Origin: Bacillota bacterium | GTDB taxonomy: Bacteria > Bacillota > Clostridia > Lachnospirales > Lachnospiraceae | Direction: 5' to 3' | Length of the DNA: 64,000 bases | NCBI GenBank assembly: GCA_902363515.1 | Contig: CABJAN010000007.1 | Coordinates: forward strand, 88,015 to 152,014 | In this document: positions 44,909 through 53,556 of the stretch, piece after piece | Layout of the letters: each line of letters starts with the position of its first letter | Position numbering within the stretch: position 1 is the stretch's first letter | Notes under the pieces: model-generated | Told to the model about the DNA's origin: nothing | Database searches by the model: none | The model's input: the letters and a program-made list of their open reading frames with translations, nothing else | Program-made: the position numbers and the translations under genes

Positions 44909-44955
44909 CAAAAAAAGCGTTGAAACCTTTGTTCACCAGGTTTCAACGCTTTTTA
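44909..44955. terminator. Bidirectional terminator hairpin between tRNA-Leu and the response regulator
   Basis: Stem AAAGCGTTGAAACC with GGTTTCAACGCTTT, with A/T runs on both outer sides. It can end the tRNA-Leu transcript on the minus strand. Confidence 0.8.
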
Positions 44956-44960
44956 GTTAC

Positions 44961-45043
44961 TGCCGGCAGCGGGACTTGAACCCGCACGTGGTTACCCACA
45001 ACAGATTTTGAGTCTGCCTCGTCTGCCATTCCGACACGCCGGC
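44961..45043 (-). tRNA. tRNA-Leu (anticodon CAA)
   Basis: An 83-base class II tRNA. The acceptor GCCGGCG pairs with TGCCGGC (one G-U), the anticodon loop CTCAAAA gives CAA, a variable arm GTGGGTAACCAC follows, and the T-arm is GCGGGTTCAAGTCCCGC. CCA is not encoded. Reads TTG. It lies at the end of the lysA transcript region. Confidence 0.93.
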
Positions 45044-45080
45044 ATATGCTTTCTTCAACGTCATTTATCTTATCATAGGT

Positions 45081-45128
45081 TTCGGAGAATTGCAAGCATT
45101 TTTCCAAAAAAAGCTACAATTCCCCGAA
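45081..45128 (-). terminator. Hairpin after lysA
   Basis: TTCGG-GAATTG arms with an inner AGC/GCT extension, starting 8 bases after the lysA stop. No T run follows, so it may be a weak terminator or a 3' stabilising stem before the tRNA. Confidence 0.4.
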
Positions 45129-45135
45129 TTTCTTT

Positions 45136-46407
45136 TTACAGCTTCAGTTTTTTATAAAAATCTGTAGAATCAAAGGTTGCAAAATAATCTTTTGGTGTCT
45201 CTGCTCTTCGGATAAGCTTTGTACTTCCATCTTCTTTTAGCAGGATTTCCGCTGATTTCAGCTTTCCATTATAATTGTATCCCATGGAAAATCCATGAGC
45301 CCCTGTATCATGAATCACCAGCAAATCTCCTTTCTCGATTTCCGGAAGCATACGATCCACTGCGAATTTATCATTGTTTTCACAAAGAGAACCTGTCACA
45401 TCATACTTATGGTCACATGGCTGGTTTTCTTTTCCCATAACTGTAATGTGGTGATATGCCCCATACATAGCCGGGCGCATAAGGTTCACCGCACAGGCAT
45501 CCACTCCAATATATTCCTTATGGGTGTGTTTTTCATGGATGGCTTTGGTTACCAGACAACCATAAGGCCCCATCATAAATCTTCCAAGCTCTGTGTAAAT
45601 GGCAACCTCTCCCATTCCTGCAGGAACCAGGATTTCTTCATAGGTTTCCCTGACACCCTGTCCAATAGCGCGGATATCATTCGGCTCCTGGTCCGGTGTA
45701 TAAGGAATACCTACACCGCCTGACAAATTAATAAAACTTACATGTGCTCCGGTTTCCTTCTCCAGTCTCACTGCCAGCTCAAACAAGTTCTTTGCCAGCA
45801 TTGGATAATACTGATTGGTTACTGTATTACTTGCCAGAAATGCATGGATTCCAAATTCTTCTGCTCCTTTTTCTTTCAAAATACGGAAAGCCTCAAAAAG
45901 CTGTTCTTCTGTCATACCGTATTTGGCATCTCCTGGATTGTCCATGATTCCATTACATACTTCAAACACGCCCCCTGGATTGTATCGGCAACTGATTTTC
46001 TTAGGAATTGCTCCAATAGCCTCTTCTAAAAATGCAATATGCGTGATATCATCCAGATTAATGATTGCGCCCAGCTCATTGGCATACTGAAAATCTTCCT
46101 TTGGGGTGTCATTAGAAGAGAACATAATGTCCTCTCCTGTACAGCCAATGGCCTCTGATAACATCAGCTCTGTATAGGAAGAACAGTCGCAGCCGCAGCC
46201 ATATTCCCTTAAAATATCAATCAAATAAGGATTCGGCGTAGCCTTTACCGCAAAATATTCTTTAAAGCCTTTATTCCAGGAAAACGCTTCTTTCATGGCT
46301 TTTGCATTTTCGCGAATTCCTTTTTCGTCATATAAATGAAAAGGAGTGGGATATTCTTTTACGATTTCTTCCAACTGCTCCTTGGTAACAAATGGTTTCT
46401 TTTCCAT
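45136..46407 (-). CDS. lysA: Diaminopimelate decarboxylase
   Basis: A 423-residue PLP enzyme that makes lysine from meso-diaminopimelate. The alanine-racemase-like barrel has YFAVKATPNP (PLP Lys about 53), INLSGGVGIPY and YTELGRFMMGPYG. The beta domain has VDACAVNLMRPAMYGAYH and GSLCENNDKFAVDR (substrate Cys and Glu), and it ends with HGFSMGYNYNG. RBS AAGGAG. It is 50 bases downstream of pyk; no lysine riboswitch is visible in the short gap. Confidence 0.93.
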   Translation of the reverse strand: MEKKPFVTKEQLEEIVKEYPTPFHLYDEKGIRENAKAMKEAFSWNKGFKEYFAVKATPNPYLIDILREYGCGCDCSSYTELMLSEAIGCTGEDIMFSSNDTPKEDFQYANELGAIINLDDITHIAFLEEAIGAIPKKISCRYNPGGVFEVCNGIMDNPGDAKYGMTEEQLFEAFRILKEKGAEEFGIHAFLASNTVTNQYYPMLAKNLFELAVRLEKETGAHVSFINLSGGVGIPYTPDQEPNDIRAIGQGVRETYEEILVPAGMGEVAIYTELGRFMMGPYGCLVTKAIHEKHTHKEYIGVDACAVNLMRPAMYGAYHHITVMGKENQPCDHKYDVTGSLCENNDKFAVDRMLPEIEKGDLLVIHDTGAHGFSMGYNYNGKLKSAEILLKEDGSTKLIRRAETPKDYFATFDSTDFYKKLKL

Positions 46408-46457
46408 GGTATTCTCCTTTGTCAGTCATTCTAGTTTTGATTTTGGAAAACCGTTTT

Positions 46458-47894
46458 TTAATAAACTTCCAGCACCTGGAGCATGTTGGTTACTACCCCT
46501 TCTGCCTTTGTCACATTGGTAGCCGGATCTCCCGCTGTCACCACAATGGTTTCTCCTTTTTTTACCAGATGTTTTCTCTTAATAGTTTCCACTGCATTTA
46601 GAATAATGTTTTCTGTGGTATCCTTCTGATAACCTTTCAGTGGTGTTACGCCCCAGTACAACTGCATTTTGTGAATCACCGCTTCGCTTGGTGAAACCGC
46701 ATAAATAGGCATAGCCGGACGGAAGCTGGAAATCATGCGGGCTGTTCTTCCCGCCACAGTTGGTGTGAGGATGCAGGCTGCCTCCAGGTTTCTGGCAGTA
46801 CGCACCGATGCAATTCCAATAGCGCAGGAAACCTTTTTTTCTTTTGCCATGGTTCTGTGCTGGATATATTTATCATATTCCACATGCTGCTCTGTATTTT
46901 CAGCAATTCCGCTCATCATCTTCAGGGCTTCCACCGGATATTTTCCGGCTGCGGTTTCTCCTGAAAGCATAATTGCGTCAGAACCGTCATAAATGGCATT
47001 GGCAACATCTGCTACCTCTGCTCTGGTAGGACGGGGATTTCTCATCATGGAATCCAGCATCTGGGTAGCTGTAATAACAGGTGTATAATTTGCATTACAT
47101 TTCTTAATAATCATTTTCTGAATATGGGGAACTTCCTGAGCCGGAATTTCCACGCCCAAATCTCCCCTGGCTACCATGATACCATCTGCTTCTGCAATAA
47201 TATCATCAATATTCTCCACGCCTTCTGCATTTTCAATCTTTGCAATAATTTCAATGTACTCTGCATGATGCTCTGCCAGAATCTGACGAATCTCACGAAT
47301 GGCTGCTGCATTTCGTACAAAAGAAGCCGCAATAAAATCAATCTCCTGCTGGATTCCAAACACAATGTCTTCTCTGTCCTTCTGGGTGATTGCCGGAAGT
47401 TTTACCTTTACATTGGGAACATTCACACCTTTACGTTCCCCAAGCTCTCCACCATTTACAACCTGGCAGAGAATCCTGTTATCCTGAACATCCCTGACTT
47501 CCAGGCCAATCAGACCGTCATCAATGAGAATCCTGTTTCCCTTTTCCACATCTTCTGCCAATCCTGCATAAGTAATGGAGCAGCCTTTTTCATTCCCCAC
47601 TCTTTCTTCTGTGTAGAGAACAAATTCTTCCCCTTCTTTTAAAACCACTTTTTTATGGTCTTCCAGTAGTCCGGTACGGATTTCCGGTCCTTTTGTATCT
47701 AACAAAATTGCCACCGGTTTATCCTGCTCTTCTCTTACCCGTTTTAAAAGGTTCATGCGATTGCGCTGTTCCTCATAATCTCCGTGAGAGAAGTTAAAAC
47801 GTGCTACATTCATTCCGTTTTTCACCAGCGCTTCCATAATTGGTTTTTTGTCTGTATTGGGTCCCATGGTGCAAACAATTTTGGTTCTACGCAT
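46458..47894 (-). CDS. pyk: Pyruvate kinase
   Basis: A 478-residue glycolytic enzyme that makes pyruvate and ATP from PEP and ADP. MRRTKIVCTMGPNT, the FNFSHGDYE loop, LLDTKGPEIRTG, IIAKIENAEGVENID (catalytic Lys) and the MVARGDLGVEIP and MLDSM segments are all present. It lacks the C-terminal PEP-utiliser extension of Bacillus enzymes. RBS GGAGG precedes the ATG. It lies between the rhomboid-like gene and lysA on the same strand. Confidence 0.96.
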   Translation of the reverse strand: MRRTKIVCTMGPNTDKKPIMEALVKNGMNVARFNFSHGDYEEQRNRMNLLKRVREEQDKPVAILLDTKGPEIRTGLLEDHKKVVLKEGEEFVLYTEERVGNEKGCSITYAGLAEDVEKGNRILIDDGLIGLEVRDVQDNRILCQVVNGGELGERKGVNVPNVKVKLPAITQKDREDIVFGIQQEIDFIAASFVRNAAAIREIRQILAEHHAEYIEIIAKIENAEGVENIDDIIAEADGIMVARGDLGVEIPAQEVPHIQKMIIKKCNANYTPVITATQMLDSMMRNPRPTRAEVADVANAIYDGSDAIMLSGETAAGKYPVEALKMMSGIAENTEQHVEYDKYIQHRTMAKEKKVSCAIGIASVRTARNLEAACILTPTVAGRTARMISSFRPAMPIYAVSPSEAVIHKMQLYWGVTPLKGYQKDTTENIILNAVETIKRKHLVKKGETIVVTAGDPATNVTKAEGVVTNMLQVLEVY

Positions 47895-47936
47895 TTTTTC
47901 TTTTCCTCCAGCTTGTTTTTTGTGGTGTATCCTGCA

Positions 47937-48782
47937 TTATTTTATATGTTGATGTGTAAACAAATGCTCCTGACAATATTCATAGTTTCCGTTACATTTG
48001 GAACAGAATCTGAATTCCAGGTCTTCCCCGTCCTTTTCTGTTCTTCCGCACACAGCGCATTTATGCTTTGTCACACCATTTGCCATACTTGGATGAACAG
48101 CCTTTTGAAACTGCTGTCTTCTGTGAATTTCTTTTGGTGAAATTCTTCTGTAGTTTCTGGTTGTCAGGAAATAAATAATAAAGTTCAATAAGGAAGCAAT
48201 GATTACAGTACGAAGTCCCCAGTCTCCCTTCACCATATCATACAGCAGATACGCAATATCCAGATATGCCAGGTACTTCATTTTCATAGGTATAATCATC
48301 ATAAACAAAACTTCCATGTCCGGATAATTCATGGCAAAAGCCAGGAAAATGGACAGGTTGATGTAATAAGTTGAAAATGCCGGCATGTAATATACGGAAA
48401 TATCTCCCATAATAAAATACAGTAAAAATGCGCCGATAATGGTACACAAAATACCGCCCAGCACATACACATTATACCGGAATGCTCCCCAGGTTCTCTC
48501 CAGAGTGGTTCCCAGTGAATAGTAGAACATCAGCATAATCAGAACAAAGAAAATGTTATCACTGCCCGGCGGAATCAGAAGCCAGGACACCAGTCTCCAA
48601 ATCTGCCCTCCACGAAGGATGTGATAAGGGCTCATATACAGGTAAGAAATCAGCGGCACTTCAAACAATTCCTGCATATATTGGAGGGCGTATCCAATGA
48701 TATAACACAAAATCATGTATTTCGTAAGATTATGAATTGCATAACGCCCGAACTTTCGTTCCATTTTGTTTAAAAAATTCAT
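47937..48782 (-). CDS. Rhomboid-like membrane protein with a C-terminal zinc ribbon
   Basis: A 281-residue protein. Six hydrophobic segments (about 20-205) have rhomboid-type features: the GGQIWRLVSWLLIPPG entry loop and the GTTLERTWGAFRYN segment. The usual catalytic GxSG motif in helix 4 is not seen (YYINLSIFLAFA there) and the helix 6 His is not obvious. It is therefore probably a non-catalytic, derlin-like relative. The tail (about 240-281) has CAVCG...CSKCNGNYEYC, a zinc-ribbon-like set of cysteines. RBS GAGGAG. Confidence 0.7.
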   Translation of the reverse strand: MNFLNKMERKFGRYAIHNLTKYMILCYIIGYALQYMQELFEVPLISYLYMSPYHILRGGQIWRLVSWLLIPPGSDNIFFVLIMLMFYYSLGTTLERTWGAFRYNVYVLGGILCTIIGAFLLYFIMGDISVYYMPAFSTYYINLSIFLAFAMNYPDMEVLFMMIIPMKMKYLAYLDIAYLLYDMVKGDWGLRTVIIASLLNFIIYFLTTRNYRRISPKEIHRRQQFQKAVHPSMANGVTKHKCAVCGRTEKDGEDLEFRFCSKCNGNYEYCQEHLFTHQHIK

Positions 48783-48803
48783 ATTGTCTCCTCAGTCCTT
48801 TTC

Positions 48804-49745
48804 TTAAAATAAATCTTTTTTGGAGAAGATAAACGCCACTATGAGACTTAAAAGAAGTGACAGAACAATCACAATGGTAAATCCGTAGGGACTTGAATAA
48901 AAAGGCATTCCCTTTTCATTCAGGTTCATTCCGTAAGCGCCGAAAATCATGTTTGGAATAGACATTACAATAGTCACAGTTGCCAGAAACTTCATTACAA
49001 TATTTAAGTTATTAGAAACAATGGATGCAAAGGTCTCTGCCATACTACTCAGAATACCACTGTAAATATTTGCCATTTCAATCGCCTGTTTATTCTCTAT
49101 GATGACATCTTCCAGCAGATCCGTATCATCAGGATATTGTTTAATCCGTTCCACCTTCAGCAGCTTTTCCAGTACAATTTCATTGGAACGCAGAGAAGTG
49201 GTGAAATAAACCAGGGATTTCTCCAGCTCCAAAAGCTCTATAAGCTCCTTGTTTTTGGTAGACTGCTGCAGCTTTTCCTCTACCTCTTCGCTTTTCTTAT
49301 CTATGATACGCAGATAATGCAGAAACATACTGGAATTTTTGTACAGAATCTGCAGAATAAATCTGGTCTTCATATAAGTGTAAAAGTTCCGCACTCTTCC
49401 ATCCATAAACCGTCCAAGCACAGAAGTATCTTCCAGGCAAACGGTAATGATAATGTCTTCTGTAACAATAATTGACAGAGGAATGGTTCCATACCAGTCT
49501 TTTTCTCCCCGTTCCTCCAGAACCGGTGTGTCCACGATAATCAGGGTGTAGTCATCCTCCACCTCAATACGGGAACGTTCCTCCTCATCCAGAGGCGCTC
49601 TCAAGTCATCTATTTCAATGTGGTAATGCCTGGCAATTTCAAAAATCTCCGTTGCAGTAGGATCTGTAAGCGCCAGCCAGCAGCCTTCGCTGGCTTCATC
49701 CACCTGATGAATCTTTCCATCCACTGTCTTGAATATTCTAATCAT
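48804..49745 (-). CDS. corA: CorA-type divalent metal transporter
   Basis: A 313-residue protein. The cytoplasmic alpha/beta funnel has long helices (about 120-250), and two C-terminal helices carry the selectivity motif variant YGMN followed by LNEKGMPF. The short basic tail ends KKDLF. It probably transports magnesium (or cobalt/nickel) as a pentamer. The start at 49745 (MIRIFKTVDG) has AAGGGAG before it; an in-frame ATG five codons earlier overlaps that site. Confidence 0.92.
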   Translation of the reverse strand: MIRIFKTVDGKIHQVDEASEGCWLALTDPTATEIFEIARHYHIEIDDLRAPLDEEERSRIEVEDDYTLIIVDTPVLEERGEKDWYGTIPLSIIVTEDIIITVCLEDTSVLGRFMDGRVRNFYTYMKTRFILQILYKNSSMFLHYLRIIDKKSEEVEEKLQQSTKNKELIELLELEKSLVYFTTSLRSNEIVLEKLLKVERIKQYPDDTDLLEDVIIENKQAIEMANIYSGILSSMAETFASIVSNNLNIVMKFLATVTIVMSIPNMIFGAYGMNLNEKGMPFYSSPYGFTIVIVLSLLLSLIVAFIFSKKDLF

Positions 49746-49901
49746 GGTTTCTCCCTTCATTTCCAGCCACAGGCAGAAAACCGGGAGTTTGGGCCTGTCA
49801 GCAGGAATGTTATTCTATTTTTTTCTGAATTTCTTTCTGTTTCCCAGGACAAGGCCCGCTTTCCATAAATTTGCACTTCCTTTTTTCTAAAAAATTCTTC
49901 T

Positions 49902-50957
49902 TTACACTTCGCACTTTGAAAAGATAATGCTGTTGGGGGTCTCCACATGCATGGGTTTGCCCTTCATAACCAGCAGCTTCTTCTCATAGTCAATGGTAAA
50001 GGTGGTAATGGAATTGGATTCGTGATTTACCACTGCCAGATGTTTTCCGTCAGGGAATACGTCCAAATCTTTTGGATAACTGCCACTGATAGGCAGAATA
50101 AACTGTTTCTCCAAAAGTCCGGTGTTTTCATCTCTTTTGTACATTGCCACCGTATCTTCTCCTGCAGTAGAACAGAAAACATATCTTCCATCCGGTGACA
50201 GACACATACCGGACGTAGCATCATGCTCCTGATCTCTTTTAGAAGCCAGTGTGGTCTCTGTCTGCAGCAGTTCAAACACCGGGTTCTTACCGGAACCGTC
50301 ATAGCGGAACACCTGAATGGTGTTATTTAACTCAAAATTTAAATATGCATATTTTCCATCCGGGCTGAATTTAATCAGTCTTGGCCCTGATTCTCTCTGA
50401 CATCTTAAAATGTCTACCAGTTCCAGACGGTTGGTTCTGGCGTTGACCCGGTAAATTTTCATCTGGTCAATCCCATTGTCTACTGCACACAAATATTTAT
50501 TATCCGGAGTTGGACGTACACAGCTTACATGGGGACGGAAGTTCCGTTCTGCCACACTGCCAAGTCCTCTGTGGAATACACCGTCTACAACACTTCCAAG
50601 ACGTCCGTCCTGATGGATGTGTACTACCGTTACTTTTCCATCATGATAGCCTGCAACGTAGAGATATTTTCCTTCTTCGTCTGTAGACAGATGGCAGCCC
50701 CGCATACCGTCAATGTCTACTTTATTGATAAAAGTCAAATCCCCATCCGGAGCAATAGCAAATACCGCTACTCCTTCATCAGCAATGGAGTACAGGTATT
50801 TCCCGTTTAAGGAACGCGCCAGATGAGAAGAGTTGTTTACAGGAACTACTTTTCGCTCAGTCAGTGTTCCCTCTTCTACATTGACATCATATAAATGGAT
50901 TCCGATACTGCTTCCATGGGTATACGTTCCCACATATGCAACATACTTTTCTTTCAT
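49902..50957 (-). CDS. pgl: 6-phosphogluconolactonase, YbhE/Pgl beta-propeller family
   Basis: A 351-residue seven-bladed propeller protein of the Lactonase family (PF10282), hydrolysing 6-phosphogluconolactone in the oxidative pentose phosphate route. Diagnostic strings are YVGTYTHGSSIGIHLYDVN at the start, the HVSCVRPTPDNKYLCAVDNGID blade with PD-NK repeats, and SGMCLSPDGRYVFCS. RBS AGGAGGG. Its promoter is listed separately. Confidence 0.85.
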   Translation of the reverse strand: MKEKYVAYVGTYTHGSSIGIHLYDVNVEEGTLTERKVVPVNNSSHLARSLNGKYLYSIADEGVAVFAIAPDGDLTFINKVDIDGMRGCHLSTDEEGKYLYVAGYHDGKVTVVHIHQDGRLGSVVDGVFHRGLGSVAERNFRPHVSCVRPTPDNKYLCAVDNGIDQMKIYRVNARTNRLELVDILRCQRESGPRLIKFSPDGKYAYLNFELNNTIQVFRYDGSGKNPVFELLQTETTLASKRDQEHDATSGMCLSPDGRYVFCSTAGEDTVAMYKRDENTGLLEKQFILPISGSYPKDLDVFPDGKHLAVVNHESNSITTFTIDYEKKLLVMKGKPMHVETPNSIIFSKCEV

Positions 50958-51003
50958 TTATGCAATACCCTCCTGTTGTTTATTGTTTCTGATACCTAGG
51001 GAC

Positions 51004-51032
51004 ATTCTACCACAAACTTTTTTTTAATACAA
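51004..51032 (-). promoter_or_regulatory. Promoter of the 6-phosphogluconolactonase gene
   Basis: On the minus strand TTGTAT (51027-51032), 17 bases, TAGAAT (51004-51009). It lies 47 bases before the start codon. Confidence 0.55.
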
Positions 51033-51083
51033 TGGACTTTCTGCCGATTTCCTGTATTATACCCAGATTTTACTTATTGTATA

Positions 51084-51111
51084 TTGACATGATTTTCTGC
51101 TTTAGTATAAT
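51084..51111 (+). promoter_or_regulatory. Promoter of the potA operon
   Basis: TTGACA (51084-51089), 16 bases, TATAAT (51106-51111), both perfect. The leader is only about 20 bases, with GGAAAGGAG before the ATG. Confidence 0.75.
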
Positions 51112-51137
51112 GGTTTTATTACGGAAAGGAGAAGCAC

Positions 51138-52715
51138 ATGGAAGAGAAAAAAATCATAGAGTTTCGCAATATTGTGAAAAGTTTTGATGGCCAGGTTATT
51201 CTCAAGGGAATTAACCTGGATATTTATGAGAACGAATTTGTTACCCTGTTAGGTCCCAGCGGCTGCGGCAAAACCACGCTGCTGCGTATTCTGGGCGGTT
51301 TCCTTCAGGCAGATGAAGGTGATGTTATTTTTGACGGTGAAGAAATCAATCAGAAACCACCTTATGAACGGGAATTAAATACTGTATTCCAGAAATATGC
51401 CCTGTTCCCTCATCTGAATGTATACGAAAATATTGCCTTTGGGCTGAAAATCAAAAAAATGAGCAAGGATGTAATTGACCAGAAGGTCATGAAAATGTTA
51501 AAACTCATTGGTCTGGAAGGGTATGAAAACAAAAATACCACCCTGCTTTCCGGTGGACAGCAGCAGCGTGTTGCCATTGCAAGAGCCCTGGTAAATGAAC
51601 CAAAGGTTCTGCTCTTAGACGAACCCCTGGCTGCTCTTGACCTGAAACTGAGAAAAGAAATGCAGTATGAGTTAAAGCGGATTCAGCAGGAGGTTGGCAT
51701 CACCTTTATTTTCGTTACTCATGACCAGGAGGAGGCCCTCACCATGTCTGATAAAATCGTGGTACTGAAAAACGGTGAAATTCAGCAGGTAGGAACTCCG
51801 CAGGAAATCTACAATGAGCCTGCCAACCGCTTTGTAGCTAATTTCATTGGTGAAAGCAATATTCTCCCCGGAGTAATGTTAGAGGATTACAAGGTGCGGT
51901 TTGATGACATTACCTTTGACTGTGTGGATTTCGGCTTCAAAGAAAATGAACCGGTGGATGTGGTCATCCGTCCTGAGGATATTGATATTGTAGATGTAAA
52001 AGACGGAAAAATGACCGGTGAGGTGCTAAGTGTTCTGTTTAAGGGCGTTCACTATGAAATTATGGTAGAAACGGTTCCCGGAACCAGCGTTACGGTCAAT
52101 ATGCGTGTGATTCGGAATCATGATGTGGCCAGTGAGGACGGAACAGAAAAAATCAGCGCCAATGATTTCTATGTGGACATTGATGATGTGGAAGCTCTGG
52201 ATGAGAAAGAAATCATTGCCCTTTCCAATGCCCAGGCATGGGATGTGGCCAGTGATGAATTTATTTCTGTTGCAAAAGTGGAATATGAACTCACAAACCA
52301 GGAAGGGGAATATCCGGTTACCTTCAGCACTGCAAAGGGTACCAGCATTCAGCGCACCATCTTTGTGGTAGACCAGCCCTTTGTAAAAAATGAAAAAGCA
52401 AATGAAGCTGTGATGGCATTTAACTTCTTTAAAACCGTAGATGAAATCCAGGAATCCCAGGCGCTGGACACAGAACTGAAAACCTGGGCCAATGCTCAGG
52501 CATGGAAACTAAGTGATGAAAATCAGAGTGTGGATTTAAGTGTGGATTACGATTTTGATGCTGAAGATGTAAAAGAAGGCGTTTACAAAATCACCTTCTG
52601 GACAACAGGACGGGAATTCAAAATTCATACCACAGACTATTCCAGGGAAGGACAGGAAGTCGGACTGACCTTTTTCCCGGAAGATATTCATGTTATGTCA
52701 AAGGTGGGATATTAA
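51138..52715 (+). CDS. potA: Spermidine/putrescine ABC transporter ATPase with an insertion in its TOBE domain
   Basis: A 525-residue protein; usual PotA is about 350-375. Residues 1-240 are a standard ATPase: Walker [12 protein letters not shown], signature [13 protein letters not shown], Walker [13 protein letters not shown] and H-loop VTHDQEEA. The regulatory TOBE region begins normally ([25 protein letters not shown]). It is then interrupted at about 325-505 before its last strands ([18 protein letters not shown]). The insertion contains two related units, one around [22 protein letters not shown] and one around [22 protein letters not shown], each ending with strand pairs like YKITFWTTG. 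Coupled to potB by 1 base. Confidence 0.9.
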   Translation: MEEKKIIEFRNIVKSFDGQVILKGINLDIYENEFVTLLGPSGCGKTTLLRILGGFLQADEGDVIFDGEEINQKPPYERELNTVFQKYALFPHLNVYENIAFGLKIKKMSKDVIDQKVMKMLKLIGLEGYENKNTTLLSGGQQQRVAIARALVNEPKVLLLDEPLAALDLKLRKEMQYELKRIQQEVGITFIFVTHDQEEALTMSDKIVVLKNGEIQQVGTPQEIYNEPANRFVANFIGESNILPGVMLEDYKVRFDDITFDCVDFGFKENEPVDVVIRPEDIDIVDVKDGKMTGEVLSVLFKGVHYEIMVETVPGTSVTVNMRVIRNHDVASEDGTEKISANDFYVDIDDVEALDEKEIIALSNAQAWDVASDEFISVAKVEYELTNQEGEYPVTFSTAKGTSIQRTIFVVDQPFVKNEKANEAVMAFNFFKTVDEIQESQALDTELKTWANAQAWKLSDENQSVDLSVDYDFDAEDVKEGVYKITFWTTGREFKIHTTDYSREGQEVGLTFFPEDIHVMSKVGY

Positions 52716-52716
52716 G

Positions 52717-53553
52717 ATGAAGAAATTTTCGCAGCTTGCCCTGCCTTATATTATATGGGCAATCCTCATGCTGGTTCTCCCTATGGGACTCATTGCTGTC
52801 TATTCAGTGATGGAGCAGGGAAACAGCATTGTCCCCTTTGCCTTTACTCTTGAGCATTACAAAAAGTTTTTTACCGACCCTGACTTTTTGCTGATTCTCT
52901 GGCGTTCTCTGCTGATTGCCCTGAAAACCACAGTTATCTGTCTGTTTCTGGGTTACCCTATTGCATACTTTATTGCAAGAAGCAAAGAAAAGACCCAGAA
53001 TATTCTGATTCTGTGCATCACAATCCCTATGTGGATTAACATGCTGGTGCGTACTTATGCGTGGATTGGCCTGCTAAGTGAGGGCGGATTGATTCAGCGT
53101 ATATTAAGTCTTGTTGGACTTGGAAACACAGAACTTCTCTATACAGAAGGCGCTGTGCTTCTTGGAATGGTATATAACTTCCTTCCCTTTATGATTTTGC
53201 AGATACAGACTTCTCTTAGCAAAATGGATCACTCTCTTCTGGAAGCCAGCGCGGACCTGGGAGCAAGTCCTGCCATGGCATTTCTTAAAGTGACCCTGCC
53301 TCTGTCTCTGCCTGGTGTGATTAATGGTATTACTCTGGTATTTCTGCCTGCTGTCAGCTCTTTCTTTATCCCGAAACTGCTGGGCGGCGGCCAGTATTTC
53401 CTCATTGGTAATATGATTGAAAACCAGTTTATCACTGTAGGAGAATGGAATTTCGGAAGCGCCATTTCCATGATTATGGCAATTATTATGATGCTCCTGA
53501 TGATGGCAGTAAGAAAAGCTGAAACCAGAAATCAGGGCGGGAAGGAGGACTAG
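52717..53553 (+). CDS. potB: Spermidine/putrescine ABC transporter permease PotB
   Basis: A 278-residue inner-membrane permease with six helices. The coupling EAA loop reads EASADLGASPAMAFLKVTLPLSLPG. The start at 52717 lies 1 base after the potA stop, with AAGGTGGG upstream inside potA. It pairs with the PotC half of the next protein to form the translocation channel. Confidence 0.93.
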   Translation: MKKFSQLALPYIIWAILMLVLPMGLIAVYSVMEQGNSIVPFAFTLEHYKKFFTDPDFLLILWRSLLIALKTTVICLFLGYPIAYFIARSKEKTQNILILCITIPMWINMLVRTYAWIGLLSEGGLIQRILSLVGLGNTELLYTEGAVLLGMVYNFLPFMILQIQTSLSKMDHSLLEASADLGASPAMAFLKVTLPLSLPGVINGITLVFLPAVSSFFIPKLLGGGQYFLIGNMIENQFITVGEWNFGSAISMIMAIIMMLLMMAVRKAETRNQGGKED

Positions 53554-53556
53554 ACT

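Noticed and set aside
46408..46457. Lysine riboswitch before lysA
   Set aside because: The gap after pyk is 50 bases, too short for the structure.
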